A stretch of 64,000 nucleotides of DNA from Pseudarthrobacter sp. SSS035 (GCF_023273875.1 NZ_CP096882.1:3596001-3660000), one strand, 5' to 3'; shown: positions 17,712 to 26,018, counted from the stretch's first letter. Numbers and translations: made by a program. Notes: a model not told the origin generated them from the sequence alone.

Positions 17712-18446
17712 ATGGGCGTGGCCGCCGCGGAGCTGCTGGCACTTGCCGTCCCTGTGGACTGCGTCTGCTGCGGTGCGGAGGACCTGGCCCTGTGCGTCAT
17801 GTGCGAACGCCACGTCCGCCTGTTGACCAGGCACCCGTTCCGGGCAGAGGAGCAGGCGCCGGCCCTGATGAACGTCGACGGCGGCCTAATCCTTCCCGTG
17901 GTGGCGGCCGGGGTGTACCGCGAGGAGCTGGCGCAGGCCGTGCTTTCGTTCAAGAGCCATGGCCAGCACCAGCTCACGTCAGTCCTGGCTCGCGGACTGG
18001 GGCAGGGCATTGCCGCGTCCGTGGCCGGCGTCGACGGCGTCTGCCTGGTTCCGGTGCCCAGCAGTACGGCCGGCTTCATCAAAAGAGGGTTCAGTCCGGT
18101 CCACCTCCTGCTCGCAGAGTTGCGTCGGGGGACCACCATCCGCGGTACACCGGTGGTGGACGTGATCCGGAAATCCCGGCGCCGCGCCGCACTGGAGCGG
18201 CTGCCTGGAGGCCAAAAGGGACTCGGCCGCGGAGCCAGGGCGAGCCGGGTCAAGGGGTCCATGAAGGTCCCGAAACGCCAGCGCGCGCGGGTGGCCGGAC
18301 GCCGCTGCATCATTGTCGACGACGTCCTCACCACGGGGGCCACACTCGCGGAAGCCGCCCGCGCGCTGCACGTCAGCGGTGCCGTGGTGGTGGGGGCGGT
18401 GGTCCTTGCCGCGACACGCCCGCCGGATTCAGCTGGCGGCGAATAG
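17712..18446 (+). CDS. ComF-type phosphoribosyltransferase family protein
   Basis: This protein, 244 residues from the chosen start, has an N-terminal zinc-ribbon-like pair of cysteine motifs (VDCVCCG and LCVMC) and a C-terminal phosphoribosyltransferase fold with the PRPP loop CIIVDDVLTTGATLAEAA. It is of the ComF/Rv3242c kind, linked to DNA uptake in some bacteria, with no certain substrate here. The frame is open back to a GTG at 17514, which would add 66 Arg/Gly/Pro-rich residues without family resemblance. The ATG at 17712 was preferred on family length, but no ribosome site marks it. It sits between lpqB and hpf, as in mycobacteria. Confidence 0.82.
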   Translation: MGVAAAELLALAVPVDCVCCGAEDLALCVMCERHVRLLTRHPFRAEEQAPALMNVDGGLILPVVAAGVYREELAQAVLSFKSHGQHQLTSVLARGLGQGIAASVAGVDGVCLVPVPSSTAGFIKRGFSPVHLLLAELRRGTTIRGTPVVDVIRKSRRRAALERLPGGQKGLGRGARASRVKGSMKVPKRQRARVAGRRCIIVDDVLTTGATLAEAARALHVSGAVVVGAVVLAATRPPDSAGGE

Positions 18447-18657
18447 CCCGCCCCGGGAGCTGGCGGAACGCTGCCCGTCTTAGAAAAAAATAAACGAAGA
18501 AAGGATGAATAACAGGTGGCTATGAACTAACGTCGGTTGTGGGTACCAAGAACAAGTTGTACCTTTCGATGGCGGCTCGGAAAGGGGCTCGACTGTCAAG
18601 CAGATCGGCCCGTGGGATGTGCCGCCGTCGTGTCACCGAAGTCATTTGGAGGGCACC

Positions 18658-19383
18658 ATGGAGTTTATGATTAGCGGACGAAATCTGACGGTCTCAGACC
18701 GCTTCCGCGAATACGCCGGTGAGAAGATCTCGAAGATCGAGTCACTTGGCGACAAGGTCCAGCGGGTTGACGCGAAGGTTTCCAAGGAAACGAATGCGCG
18801 CCAGACCGGCGACCAGCTCACCGTTGAAGTGACGGTTCTGGGCCGGGGACCCGTAATCCGTGCCGAAGCCAGCGCCGCAGACAAATTCGCTGCGTTCGAT
18901 CTCGCCTACACCAAGCTGCTGGAACGTCTCCGCCGCGCCAAGGACCGCAAGAAGGTCCACCACGGGCGCCACACCCCCAAGGCAGTACGTGAGGCCACCG
19001 CATCACTGGAACCCGCGAGTACCAGTGAGCCCCTTTATGTCGAGGCGAGCCATCGCAGCGAACCCCAGGCAGCACCTGTTGAACGATCGCCCTACGACGT
19101 CGAGAACGACATTCCGGCTGGGGACTCCCCGGTGCTGATCCGGCGCAAAGTTTTCCCTGCGGCCTCCCTCACCCTTGACGATGCTGTGGACAACATGGAG
19201 CTCGTGGGCCACGATTTCTACCTGTTTGTGGACAAGGCCACCAACACGCCCTCGGTGGTCTATCGGCGCCGTGGCTGGACGTACGGAGTGATCACCCTGG
19301 ACCACGAATGCGAACCGGGGGAGACGGCCGTCGAAGAAAAAATCCTCGCCTACCGTTCCGATGACGAGGCTGCAAAAGTCTAG
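18658..19383 (+). CDS. hpf: Ribosome hibernation-promoting factor, long form
   Basis: This 241-residue long-type HPF binds the 30S subunit and drives 100S ribosome dimer formation in stationary phase. The N-terminal S30AE domain (about residues 1-100) starts MEFMISGRNLTVSDRFREYA. A variable linker (about 105-175) leads to the C-terminal dimerisation domain (VLIRRKVFPAASLTLDDAV, then LVGHDFYLFVDKATN and VVYRRRGWTYGVI). The ATG at 18658 is preceded by TTGGAGGGCACC, a strong ribosome site. The 211-bp upstream region has an unusually AT-rich patch (18481-18515) suggesting its own promoter, but no sigma-factor consensus could be assigned. Confidence 0.95.
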   Translation: MEFMISGRNLTVSDRFREYAGEKISKIESLGDKVQRVDAKVSKETNARQTGDQLTVEVTVLGRGPVIRAEASAADKFAAFDLAYTKLLERLRRAKDRKKVHHGRHTPKAVREATASLEPASTSEPLYVEASHRSEPQAAPVERSPYDVENDIPAGDSPVLIRRKVFPAASLTLDDAVDNMELVGHDFYLFVDKATNTPSVVYRRRGWTYGVITLDHECEPGETAVEEKILAYRSDDEAAKV

Positions 19384-19415
19384 GGCGGTTTACACCCCTC
19401 AATGAAAGGACTGAT

Positions 19416-20681
19416 GTGCCAGCGACGCTGAGCCTTAACCAGGCCCGGCGGATCGCCCTGGCAGCTCAGGGACTCGACAAAGGACGGCCCGCCGGCCCCG
19501 TGACCTCACGGACGGTGGGCCGGACCTTTGCCCGGATCCAGCTTGTCCAGATCGATTCCGTCAACGTGTTGTCCCGCAGTCACTTTCTGCCCTTCTTTTC
19601 AAGGCTCGGCAACTACGACCGCACCATCCTTCAGCGGATGGCCAGCTCGCCTCCCAGGCGGATGATGGAGTATTGGGCCCACGAGGCCAGCTTCATCCGG
19701 CCCGAGCACTTCCTGGACCTCCGGTTGTGGCAGAAACGCACGTGGGTGGGTGCGTCCGCCCTCGACCCGGAACTGCGCGACGCGGTGGCAGGAAAGATCC
19801 TCGACGCCCTCGCCGCAGGGCGGCCCATGACGGCGGCGGAACTGACGGTGAGCATCGGGCACGTGGAGGACCGGCGGGACGACAACTGGGGATGGAACTG
19901 GAACGCCGTCAAACGCGTGCTCGAAGACCTGTTCGAGGCGGGCACCATTTCCGCGGCGTCCAGAACCGAACAGTTCGAGCGAAAGTACACCCTGACGGCA
20001 AGGGTGCTGCCGCGCCGGCTGGCCCTCGAGCCCACCCCGGACCCTGTTGAGGCCATGCATCGGCTCATCGACGCGGCCGCACAAGCCCATGGCATCGGAA
20101 CCGTGAAGTGCTTCGCGGACTACTTCCGTACACCGGTCAAGGCGGCCGCCGCCTCTGTGGACCATCTGGTCAGCATAGGGAGGCTGGAGCAGGTGGCTGT
20201 CGCCGGCTGGGACCGGAAGGTATTCCTCCATGCCGACGCCACAATGCCGCGGCGGGCGGCAGGGCGGGCCTTGCTCAGTCCCTTTGATTCCCTGGTCTTC
20301 GATCGGCGCCGGCTTGAGGAGCTCTTCGGGTTCCATTTCCGGATCGAGATTTACACGCCCGCGCACCTGCGACGCTTCGGGTACTACGTCCTGCCCTTCC
20401 TCCTGGGTGACACCATCGTGGCGCGAGTGGACCTTAAAGCGGACCGTGCGGCAGGAAATCTGTTGGTCAGGTCCGCCTACGGTGAGCCGGACGCACCGCC
20501 AGGGACCGCCGTCGAGCTCGCCGCCGAGCTGGAACTGATGGCCGAATGGCTGGAGCTGGAAGACATTGTGGTCAGCCCGATCGGGGACCTGGCGGAGTCC
20601 CTCGGCGCCGCACTGCGTCACCGCGCCGGTCCGCTCCGCTCTCAGGGAACACCGGCCGCGTGGCCTGTGTCTCTCCCGTAG
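19416..20681 (+). CDS. YcaQ-type winged-helix DNA glycosylase
   Basis: This 421-residue member of the winged-helix YcaQ/AlkZ family removes bulky alkylated bases or unhooks interstrand crosslinks. The start SLNQARRIALAAQGL is typical. The segment FARIQLVQIDSVNVLSRSHF (about residues 30-50) holds the catalytic Gln-x-Asp motif (QID), the form described for the YcaQ-like rather than the AlkZ-like branch. It has three winged-helix modules and a C-terminal beta domain (LLSPFDSLVFDR). The GTG start follows AAAGGACT. It sits between hpf and secA, with no antibiotic gene cluster in view, so a housekeeping repair role is more likely than self-resistance. Confidence 0.85.
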   Translation: MPATLSLNQARRIALAAQGLDKGRPAGPVTSRTVGRTFARIQLVQIDSVNVLSRSHFLPFFSRLGNYDRTILQRMASSPPRRMMEYWAHEASFIRPEHFLDLRLWQKRTWVGASALDPELRDAVAGKILDALAAGRPMTAAELTVSIGHVEDRRDDNWGWNWNAVKRVLEDLFEAGTISAASRTEQFERKYTLTARVLPRRLALEPTPDPVEAMHRLIDAAAQAHGIGTVKCFADYFRTPVKAAAASVDHLVSIGRLEQVAVAGWDRKVFLHADATMPRRAAGRALLSPFDSLVFDRRRLEELFGFHFRIEIYTPAHLRRFGYYVLPFLLGDTIVARVDLKADRAAGNLLVRSAYGEPDAPPGTAVELAAELELMAEWLELEDIVVSPIGDLAESLGAALRHRAGPLRSQGTPAAWPVSLP

Positions 20682-20684
20682 ACT
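20679..20684 (+). promoter_or_regulatory. Predicted secA -10 element
   Basis: TAGACT overlaps the stop codon of the glycosylase gene and would start an mRNA with a leader of about 38 nt before the secA GTG at 20729. GGGAG (20714-20718) is a possible ribosome site. No clear -35 is seen. Confidence 0.3.
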
Positions 20685-20728
20685 AAAAACGCCAGAATTC
20701 GGCAGCATAAGACTGGGAGTATCTTCAC

Positions 20729-23467
20729 GTGGCATCACTTATCGAAAAACTTCTCCGCACGGGTGACAAAAAAACCCTGCGGCAACTGCGGAACTATGCC
20801 GACTCCATCAATGCGCTCGAAGACTCGTTCAAAACCTTCACGGATGCTGAGCTCCGGGAGGAAACCGACCACCTCCGCGCCCGACACCGGGACGGCGAGC
20901 ACCTCGACGATCTCCTCCCGGAGGCATTCGCCGCCGTGCGTGAGGCCTCGTCCCGCACCCTGGGCATGCGTCACTTTGACGTCCAGCTCATGGGTGGCGC
21001 CGCGCTCCACCTCGGCAATATCGCCGAAATGAAGACCGGCGAAGGCAAGACCCTCGTGGCCACCGCGCCCGCCTTCCTTAATGCCCTCACCGGCAATGGC
21101 GTCCACGTCATCACGGTGAACGACTACCTTGCCGAATACCAGTCAGACCTTATGGGCCGGGTCTACCGTTTCCTCGGTCTGACCAGCGGTTGCATCCTGT
21201 CCAACCAGGATCCCGCGGTACGCCGGCAGCAGTACGCCGCGGACATCACCTACGGCACCAACAACGAATTCGGCTTTGACTACCTGCGCGACAACATGGC
21301 GTGGGACCAGTCAGAACTGGTCCAGCGTGGCCACAACTTCGCCATTGTTGATGAGGTCGACTCCATCCTCATCGACGAAGCCCGCACGCCGCTGATTATT
21401 TCCGGCCCTGCCCAGGGCGACACCAACCGGTGGTACAGCGAATTTGCCAAGGTGGTGCAGCGCCTCAAGGCCGGCGAGGACTACGAGGCGGACGAGAAGA
21501 AGCGCACCGTTGGCGTCCTCGAAAGCGGCATCGAAAAAGTGGAGGACTACCTGGGCATCCAGAACCTCTACGAATCCGCGAACACGCCGCTCATCGGGTT
21601 CCTGAACAACGCCATCAAGGCCAAGGAACTGTTCAAGCGGGACAAGGACTACGTCATCCTCGACGGCGAAGTGCTGATCGTTGACGAACACACCGGCCGC
21701 ATCCTGGCCGGGCGCCGCTACAACGAGGGCATGCACCAGGCCATCGAGGCCAAGGAAGCCGTGGAAATCAAGGCCGAAAACCAGACGCTGGCCACGGTGA
21801 CGCTCCAGAACTACTTCCGGATGTACTCCAAGCTGGCAGGCATGACCGGCACGGCCGAGACTGAGGCCGCCGAGTTCATGGGCACATACAAGCTCGGCGT
21901 GGTGGCCATCCCCACCAACCGGGACATGACGCGGCTCGACCAGTCGGACCTCGTGTTCAAGAATGAAAAGGTGAAGTTCGACGCCGTCGTGAAGGACATT
22001 GCCGAGCGTCACGAAGAGGGCCAGCCGATCCTTGTGGGCACCACGAGTGTCGAAAAGAGCGAATACCTCTCCGGGCTGCTCGCCAAGGAGGGCATCCGGC
22101 ACGAAGTCCTGAACGCCAAGAACCACGCCCGTGAGGCGGCCATCGTTGCGCAGGCCGGACGCAAGGCTGCTGTCACGGTGGCCACCAACATGGCAGGCCG
22201 AGGCACTGACATCATGCTGGGCGGCAACGCCGAATTCACCGCGGTGGCCGACCTTGCCAAGCGCGGGCTGGACCCGGAAGAGAATTCCGAAGAGTACGAG
22301 GCCGCCTGGCCGGCTGCCCTGGAGGCGGCCAAGCAGTCCGTGAAGGACGAACACGAGGAAGTGCTGAGCCTCGGCGGGCTGTATGTCCTGGGAACTGAGC
22401 GGCACGAGTCCCGCCGCATCGACAACCAGCTCCGTGGCCGTTCCGGCCGCCAGGGCGACCCCGGCGAATCACGCTTCTACCTCTCCCTGACCGATGACCT
22501 GATGCGGCTTTTCAATTCCGGTGCGGCCGAACGGCTGATGAACAGTTCCGTCCCTGATGATGTGGCGTTGGAATCGAAACTGGTTTCCCGGGCCATCGCG
22601 TCTGCGCAGGGCCAGGTTGAAGGCCGCAACGCCGAGCAGCGCAAGAACGTCCTCAAGTACGACGACGTCCTGAACCGCCAGCGCGAAGCCATCTACGGTG
22701 ACCGCCGCCGGATCCTCGAAGGTGACGACCTGCACGAAAAGGTCCAGTTCTTCGTTGAGGACACCATCACTGCCCTGATCGATTCCGCCACGGCCGAAGG
22801 CAACGGCGACGACTGGGACTACACCCAGCTGTGGACCAACCTCAAGACGCTCTACCCCGTCAGCGTCACAGCGGACGAGATCATCGAGGAAGCCGGTGGC
22901 AAGTCCAAGCTCACCGTTGAATTCCTCAAGGAGGAGCTGCTCTCCGACGCCCGCGTGGTCTACCAGACCCGGGAAGAGACCATCGGTGCCGAGAGCATGC
23001 GCGAGCTGGAACGCCGTGTGGTGCTGTCGGTCATCGGGCGCAAGTGGCAGGAACACCTCTATGAGATGGACTACCTCAAGGAAGGCATCGGACTGCGCGC
23101 CATGGCACAGCGTGACCCGCTGGTGGAATACCAGCGCGAGGGCTTCGTTATGTTCCAGAGCATGATGGAGGCCATCCGCGAGGAAAGTGTCGGTTTCCTG
23201 TTCAACCTTGAAGTTGAGGTGACTCCGGCCCAGGATGTGGTGGTGCCCGACGCAGCAGGTGGCCACACCGAGCACGTTGAGCCGCAGATCCACGCTGCCG
23301 GCCTGGAGGCGCCGGAGAAGCCGGCCCAGCTGCAGTACACAGCTCCCGGCGAAGACGGCGCATCCCAGACGCGGGTGGAAGGTCGTGTCTCTTCACGGTC
23401 CGGAAATCCCGCAAAGGCTGCAGCGCAGGACGCCACCAAGCGTCCGGCCAGGAAAAAGCGCCGCTGA
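20729..23467 (+). CDS. secA: Preprotein translocase ATPase SecA
   Basis: This 912-residue SecA is the motor that drives unfolded preproteins through SecYEG. Visible motifs are MKTGEGKT (Walker A, about residues 100-108), VDEVDSILIDEARTPLIISG (DEAD-type Walker B), GTTSVEKSEYLS and GRSGRQGDPGESRFYLSLTD (second RecA fold), and the scaffold and wing region near VVLSVIGRKWQEHLYEMDYL. The C-terminus ends in a Lys/Arg-rich tail (PARKKRR) without the CxCxxxxxxxxCH zinc site of proteobacterial SecA, as usual for actinobacterial SecA1. The GTG start gives MASLIEKLLRTGDKK. A hairpin terminator follows at 23523. Confidence 0.97.
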   Translation: MASLIEKLLRTGDKKTLRQLRNYADSINALEDSFKTFTDAELREETDHLRARHRDGEHLDDLLPEAFAAVREASSRTLGMRHFDVQLMGGAALHLGNIAEMKTGEGKTLVATAPAFLNALTGNGVHVITVNDYLAEYQSDLMGRVYRFLGLTSGCILSNQDPAVRRQQYAADITYGTNNEFGFDYLRDNMAWDQSELVQRGHNFAIVDEVDSILIDEARTPLIISGPAQGDTNRWYSEFAKVVQRLKAGEDYEADEKKRTVGVLESGIEKVEDYLGIQNLYESANTPLIGFLNNAIKAKELFKRDKDYVILDGEVLIVDEHTGRILAGRRYNEGMHQAIEAKEAVEIKAENQTLATVTLQNYFRMYSKLAGMTGTAETEAAEFMGTYKLGVVAIPTNRDMTRLDQSDLVFKNEKVKFDAVVKDIAERHEEGQPILVGTTSVEKSEYLSGLLAKEGIRHEVLNAKNHAREAAIVAQAGRKAAVTVATNMAGRGTDIMLGGNAEFTAVADLAKRGLDPEENSEEYEAAWPAALEAAKQSVKDEHEEVLSLGGLYVLGTERHESRRIDNQLRGRSGRQGDPGESRFYLSLTDDLMRLFNSGAAERLMNSSVPDDVALESKLVSRAIASAQGQVEGRNAEQRKNVLKYDDVLNRQREAIYGDRRRILEGDDLHEKVQFFVEDTITALIDSATAEGNGDDWDYTQLWTNLKTLYPVSVTADEIIEEAGGKSKLTVEFLKEELLSDARVVYQTREETIGAESMRELERRVVLSVIGRKWQEHLYEMDYLKEGIGLRAMAQRDPLVEYQREGFVMFQSMMEAIREESVGFLFNLEVEVTPAQDVVVPDAAGGHTEHVEPQIHAAGLEAPEKPAQLQYTAPGEDGASQTRVEGRVSSRSGNPAKAAAQDATKRPARKKRR

Positions 23468-23522
23468 CAGCAGGGATCGAGGCTGATCAGCCATAGATCG
23501 GCACTGCAATAGTTCGACACTG

Positions 23523-23554
23523 GAAGTGCCCGGGGCCTCAGCTCCGGGCACTTC
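23523..23554 (+). terminator. Terminator shared by secA and the Rv3235-like gene
   Basis: An 11-bp perfect stem (GAAGTGCCCGG at 23523-23533 with CCGGGCACTTC at 23544-23554) and a 10-nt loop lie between two convergent genes. It can act on both strands. Confidence 0.78.
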
Positions 23555-23574
23555 TGCATTCGTAGGCAAGCGGC

Positions 23575-24042
23575 TCAGCCGATCATAAACTCGGTCACGC
23601 GCCAGACCTGCTTGCTCCGCTCAAGCCGGACCGCTACAGCCCGTGCCCGGATGTCATCAACCACCACGGCGCTTGCCTCATAGATGCCCGGGGCGACCTC
23701 GCAGGCGCGGACTGAACGCACGATGGAGTTCTTGTGCAGCCGGGCCAGGGACGGCGAGGCAGAACGCGACTGTTCGCGGCGGATCAAGGCCGCACGGTGC
23801 TGCAGCACGGCGAGGCAGCGCGGATCCAGGCGGCGGGCGAGCTGGTGGATCGGTCGGATGCCGGCGAGGACTTCCATGGCCGCCTGCACGGTATTGCGTG
23901 TGATCGCCAGGATTTCGGAGGCTTCGTCTGCCGCACGCAGCGGCACGACCGGCGCGGTCGTGGTGCGCGGAGGAACCTGGCGGACGGCTGCCGTGCCGCC
24001 CGGGTTGACCGTGGCGGAGCGGATTGGCGTAACTGCGTACAT
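23575..24042 (-). CDS. Rv3235-like small protein
   Basis: This 155-residue protein resembles the actinobacterial Rv3235 family (function unknown). After a Pro/Thr-rich N-terminus of about 40 residues come a helical segment (AITRNTVQAAMEVLAGIRP) and RRLDPRCLAVLQHR. A beta-rich end follows (VRSVRACEVAPGIYEASAVV, RARAVAVRLERSKQVWRVTEF). It has no membrane segment. GGGGAATCAC precedes the ATG, a good ribosome site. It lies 43 nt downstream of the LysM gene on the same strand, so the two probably form an operon. In M. tuberculosis the relative also lies near secA1. Confidence 0.75.
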   Translation of the reverse strand: MYAVTPIRSATVNPGGTAAVRQVPPRTTTAPVVPLRAADEASEILAITRNTVQAAMEVLAGIRPIHQLARRLDPRCLAVLQHRAALIRREQSRSASPSLARLHKNSIVRSVRACEVAPGIYEASAVVVDDIRARAVAVRLERSKQVWRVTEFMIG

Positions 24043-24085
24043 GTGATTCCCCTTGATCGTGAGCTGATGAATATCGGAACGTCGG

Positions 24086-24916
24086 TTAGGCCGTGGAAGG
24101 TGCTTTCAAAATCTGCCCGGGCAGCAGGACATGCGGGCTTTCGCCGATCCGGGATTTGTTGGCCTCGTACCAGCGGGGCCAGTGCAAGGCGACATCCACA
24201 TCCGAAGCCGCCGGGCCCAAGTGGCGGGAGGCGATGTCCCAGAGTGTGTCGCCCGCCAGTACCGTGACCTCACTCAATGGCTCCGGTGGGCCCTGTTCCG
24301 CCCGGACGGGCTGGGCGGCCAGCAGGCCGGGGTCCGGGACCGGCGGGCTGGGACGCCAGTCTGGCCGGACCGCCGCCGCAGGAGTTTCGGTGGTCTGTCC
24401 GGTGTCTGCGGGGTTTTTGCCCTCCGGTTCCCTGAGCTGCCGGTGGCCGCTTGTGGGAGACCACTGGGCCTGGATGGCTGCCCCGTGGACAGGTACGTCC
24501 TGGAGCGCCACTTCCTGCGTTGGTACCCAGGCGGGTCCGGCCGGTGGGACGGCCGCGTGAGCCAGCGGTGCCGACAGCAGTTGCACCGACAGTGCGGCCA
24601 CAGCGAGCCGGCGCATAAATGCCGGGCAGCATTTGCCGGCCCTGTCGGCGGCCCGCCGCCTGCCGCACCTGCCCAGGACGGCAGCCGCTGACGCCAAAAC
24701 CATCGAGAAGATCCACCACGCCACGATGGCCAGCCCAGCGGCGACAGCCACGGCACCAAGTAGGTCATCGAGGTCCGGGCCTTGCCGGCGTGCTGTGGAC
24801 AGTTGCCATCGACCCACCATGTCCCCGCCGGCAACGCAGAGTAAGAATCCCAACAGGAGGATGGACGCCGCCATGACGGCGTCTGCGCGGAGCCCACGTG
24901 CTGTAGCTGCCGTCAT
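24086..24916 (-). CDS. LysM-domain membrane protein
   Basis: This 276-residue protein has membrane segments at about residues 15-30 and 50-75, then a short one near 95-115. A Pro-rich extracytoplasmic linker and a C-terminal LysM domain follow (TVLAGDTLWDIASRHLG to VLLPGQILKAPS, about residues 215-275). LysM binds peptidoglycan N-acetylglucosamine, so this is probably a wall-anchored membrane protein. Three 10-bp-phased GTTTGATG repeats begin 17 nt upstream of its ATG, so this gene is a candidate target of whatever binds them. The Rv3235-like gene follows on the same strand. Confidence 0.85.
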   Translation of the reverse strand: MTAATARGLRADAVMAASILLLGFLLCVAGGDMVGRWQLSTARRQGPDLDDLLGAVAVAAGLAIVAWWIFSMVLASAAAVLGRCGRRRAADRAGKCCPAFMRRLAVAALSVQLLSAPLAHAAVPPAGPAWVPTQEVALQDVPVHGAAIQAQWSPTSGHRQLREPEGKNPADTGQTTETPAAAVRPDWRPSPPVPDPGLLAAQPVRAEQGPPEPLSEVTVLAGDTLWDIASRHLGPAASDVDVALHWPRWYEANKSRIGESPHVLLPGQILKAPSTA

Positions 24917-24932
24917 GATGTTCCTATCTCAT

Positions 24933-24980
24933 GTTTGATGCTGTTTGATGCCGTTTGATGAATCTAGGTTCAGTTTGACG
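24933..24980 (+). promoter_or_regulatory. Phased direct repeats GTTTGATG (candidate operator)
   Basis: GTTTGATG occurs at 24933, 24943 and 24953 with exactly 10-bp periodicity. After one degenerate register, GTTTGACG follows at 24973, again in phase. All copies lie on one face of the helix, in the intergenic region between the divergent LysM gene and the gene at 25065. Head-to-tail repeats one turn apart are how BldC, a MerR-like small HTH protein, binds as a filament (known in Streptomyces). A small HTH gene lies 0.7 kb away. Confidence 0.7.
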
Positions 24981-25027
24981 CAGCTGTGCTGGATTTGTCC
25001 AGAGACTGGAGTGAAGTCGTTGGTGAA

Positions 25028-25057
25028 TTGACCGCGAACAAACCCGCACCCTACGCT
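25028..25057 (+). promoter_or_regulatory. Promoter of the gene at 25065 (leaderless)
   Basis: TTGACC (25028-25033), an 18-nt spacer and TACGCT (25052-25057) form a good SigA-type promoter. Seven nt separate the -10 from the ATG at 25065, so the mRNA should be leaderless. No ribosome site is present. The last phased GTTTGACG repeat ends 47 bp upstream of the -35. Confidence 0.65.
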
Positions 25058-25064
25058 TGGCCCC

Positions 25065-25637
25065 ATGCGTTGGGATGCTCTGTTTAGTGATATGGAGGCA
25101 CAGTTCGCCGAGGGCGAGCGGCTGGCCGTCGATGCCGAGATCTCTGAGCGGGCAAGAGCGGAAACAGCCTCCGTCGCTCTGGCTGACCGCTTGCGGGGTT
25201 CCCTGAACAGCCACGTGGCCGTGTATCTGGCGTGTGGGCGCGCCTTCGAAGGAACCCTGAGCCATGCCGGCGCCGATGCGCTGGTCCTGAACGAGTTGCG
25301 TCACCAGGTCCTGGTCCCGTACGGCGCCGTGGCACGCTATGCGGGCCTTGGCCGCGGCTCCGTGGCCGAGACTTCGCAGGTGCGGCGCCGGATCGGATTG
25401 GCGCATGCGCTGCGGGGCCTGGCGCGGGACCGGGCCGAACTTGCAGTCACTCTGCGCCACGCGCCGGAAAGGGATACCGGGCTGGCCGGAGTCATCGACC
25501 GAGTGGGCACTGACTTTTTGGACCTGGCGCTTGTCAGCCCCGGGGAGTCCCGGCGGGCATCACAGGTCCGGCAGGTAGCCACGATTCCGTTTGAGGCGCT
25601 GGGTGCCCTGCGGTCACGGAGTGCCGGGGAACTATAG
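25065..25637 (+). CDS. Conserved-looking protein of unknown function
   Basis: This 190-residue soluble protein is not recognised with confidence. The first 45 residues are helical and acidic (RWDALFSDMEAQFAEGERLA). The middle (about residues 48-90: VAVYLACGRAFEGTLSHAGA, then LVLNELRHQVLVPYGAVAR) alternates short hydrophobic strands with Gly, suggesting a small beta-barrel of the Sm-like kind. The C-terminal half has a helical part and a second strand-rich part (FLDLALVSPGESRRASQVRQ). The ATG follows a strong leaderless promoter. It ends 12 bp from the convergent HTH gene. It belongs to the phased-repeat locus, but its job is unknown. Confidence 0.7.
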   Translation: MRWDALFSDMEAQFAEGERLAVDAEISERARAETASVALADRLRGSLNSHVAVYLACGRAFEGTLSHAGADALVLNELRHQVLVPYGAVARYAGLGRGSVAETSQVRRRIGLAHALRGLARDRAELAVTLRHAPERDTGLAGVIDRVGTDFLDLALVSPGESRRASQVRQVATIPFEALGALRSRSAGEL

Positions 25638-25649
25638 CCGCGGACCGGA

Positions 25650-25865
25650 TCAGCCTTGCTTGGCTTTGGCTTCCTGGATCATGCGGCTGGCCTCGGCGTA
25701 ACGCTCTTCGATGTATTGCTCCAGCATCTTTTCCTCGACGCGCCACTGCCCGCGGCCACCCACCTGGATGGCCTTCAGTTCTCCGCTACGGACCAAGGCA
25801 TAGGCCGCCGGCGAGTTGATTTGCAGCTGTTCAGCAACATCGGCGAGAGTCAGGAATCTGGGCAT
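25650..25865 (-). CDS. Small excisionase/BldC-like helix-turn-helix protein
   Basis: This 71-residue protein is a single MerR/excisionase-type winged helix: LTLADVAEQLQINSPAAYAL (helix-turn-helix, about residues 5-24), then LVRSGELKAIQVGGRGQWRV (wing) and a long C-terminal helix. It is the size of Streptomyces BldC and has a similar layout, so it is a DNA-binding regulator rather than a phage excisionase. No integrase or att site is near. Its divergent promoter region carries the GTTTGATG repeats, as does the other divergent promoter of the locus, so it is the natural candidate for their binder. That link is inference. Confidence 0.85.
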   Translation of the reverse strand: MPRFLTLADVAEQLQINSPAAYALVRSGELKAIQVGGRGQWRVEEKMLEQYIEERYAEASRMIQEAKAKQG

Positions 25866-25911
25866 AGCTCCATTTTGCCATTGAAGGCGTCATCTGGTGC
25901 GGTTATCCACA

Positions 25912-25929
25912 GTTTGATGTTGTTTGGTG
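25912..25929 (+). promoter_or_regulatory. Second pair of phased GTTTGATG-type repeats
   Basis: GTTTGATG at 25912-25919 and GTTTGGTG at 25922-25929 are 10 bp apart in the same orientation. A weaker GTTATCCA lies one register earlier (25902). They sit in the 153-bp region between the divergent HTH gene and the SAF-domain gene and are directly followed by TTGAC (25932-25936), a possible -35. The arrangement mirrors the repeat array at 24933. Confidence 0.6.
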
Positions 25930-26018
25930 TTTTGACTTTTGTTCCGGGGCCCATGCCGTAACAATGAGGTGTCCGGGACGCAGCCAGCCGCCTGGACCGG
26001 AGCTAGGGGGAGAAGAGC

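Noticed and set aside
18447..18657. Stress sigma-factor promoter (SigB or SigH type) in front of hpf
   Set aside because: The AT-rich patch and GGGTAC at about 18540 looked suggestive, but no -35 partner at the right spacing was found.
21311..22405. Minus-strand frame of 364 codons inside secA
   Set aside because: It is the antisense shadow of conserved SecA motifs, with no ribosome site or domain.
25650..25865. Small HTH gene as a phage or plasmid excisionase
   Set aside because: No integrase, attachment site or other phage gene is near, and the neighbours are stable chromosomal genes, so a cellular regulator is more likely.
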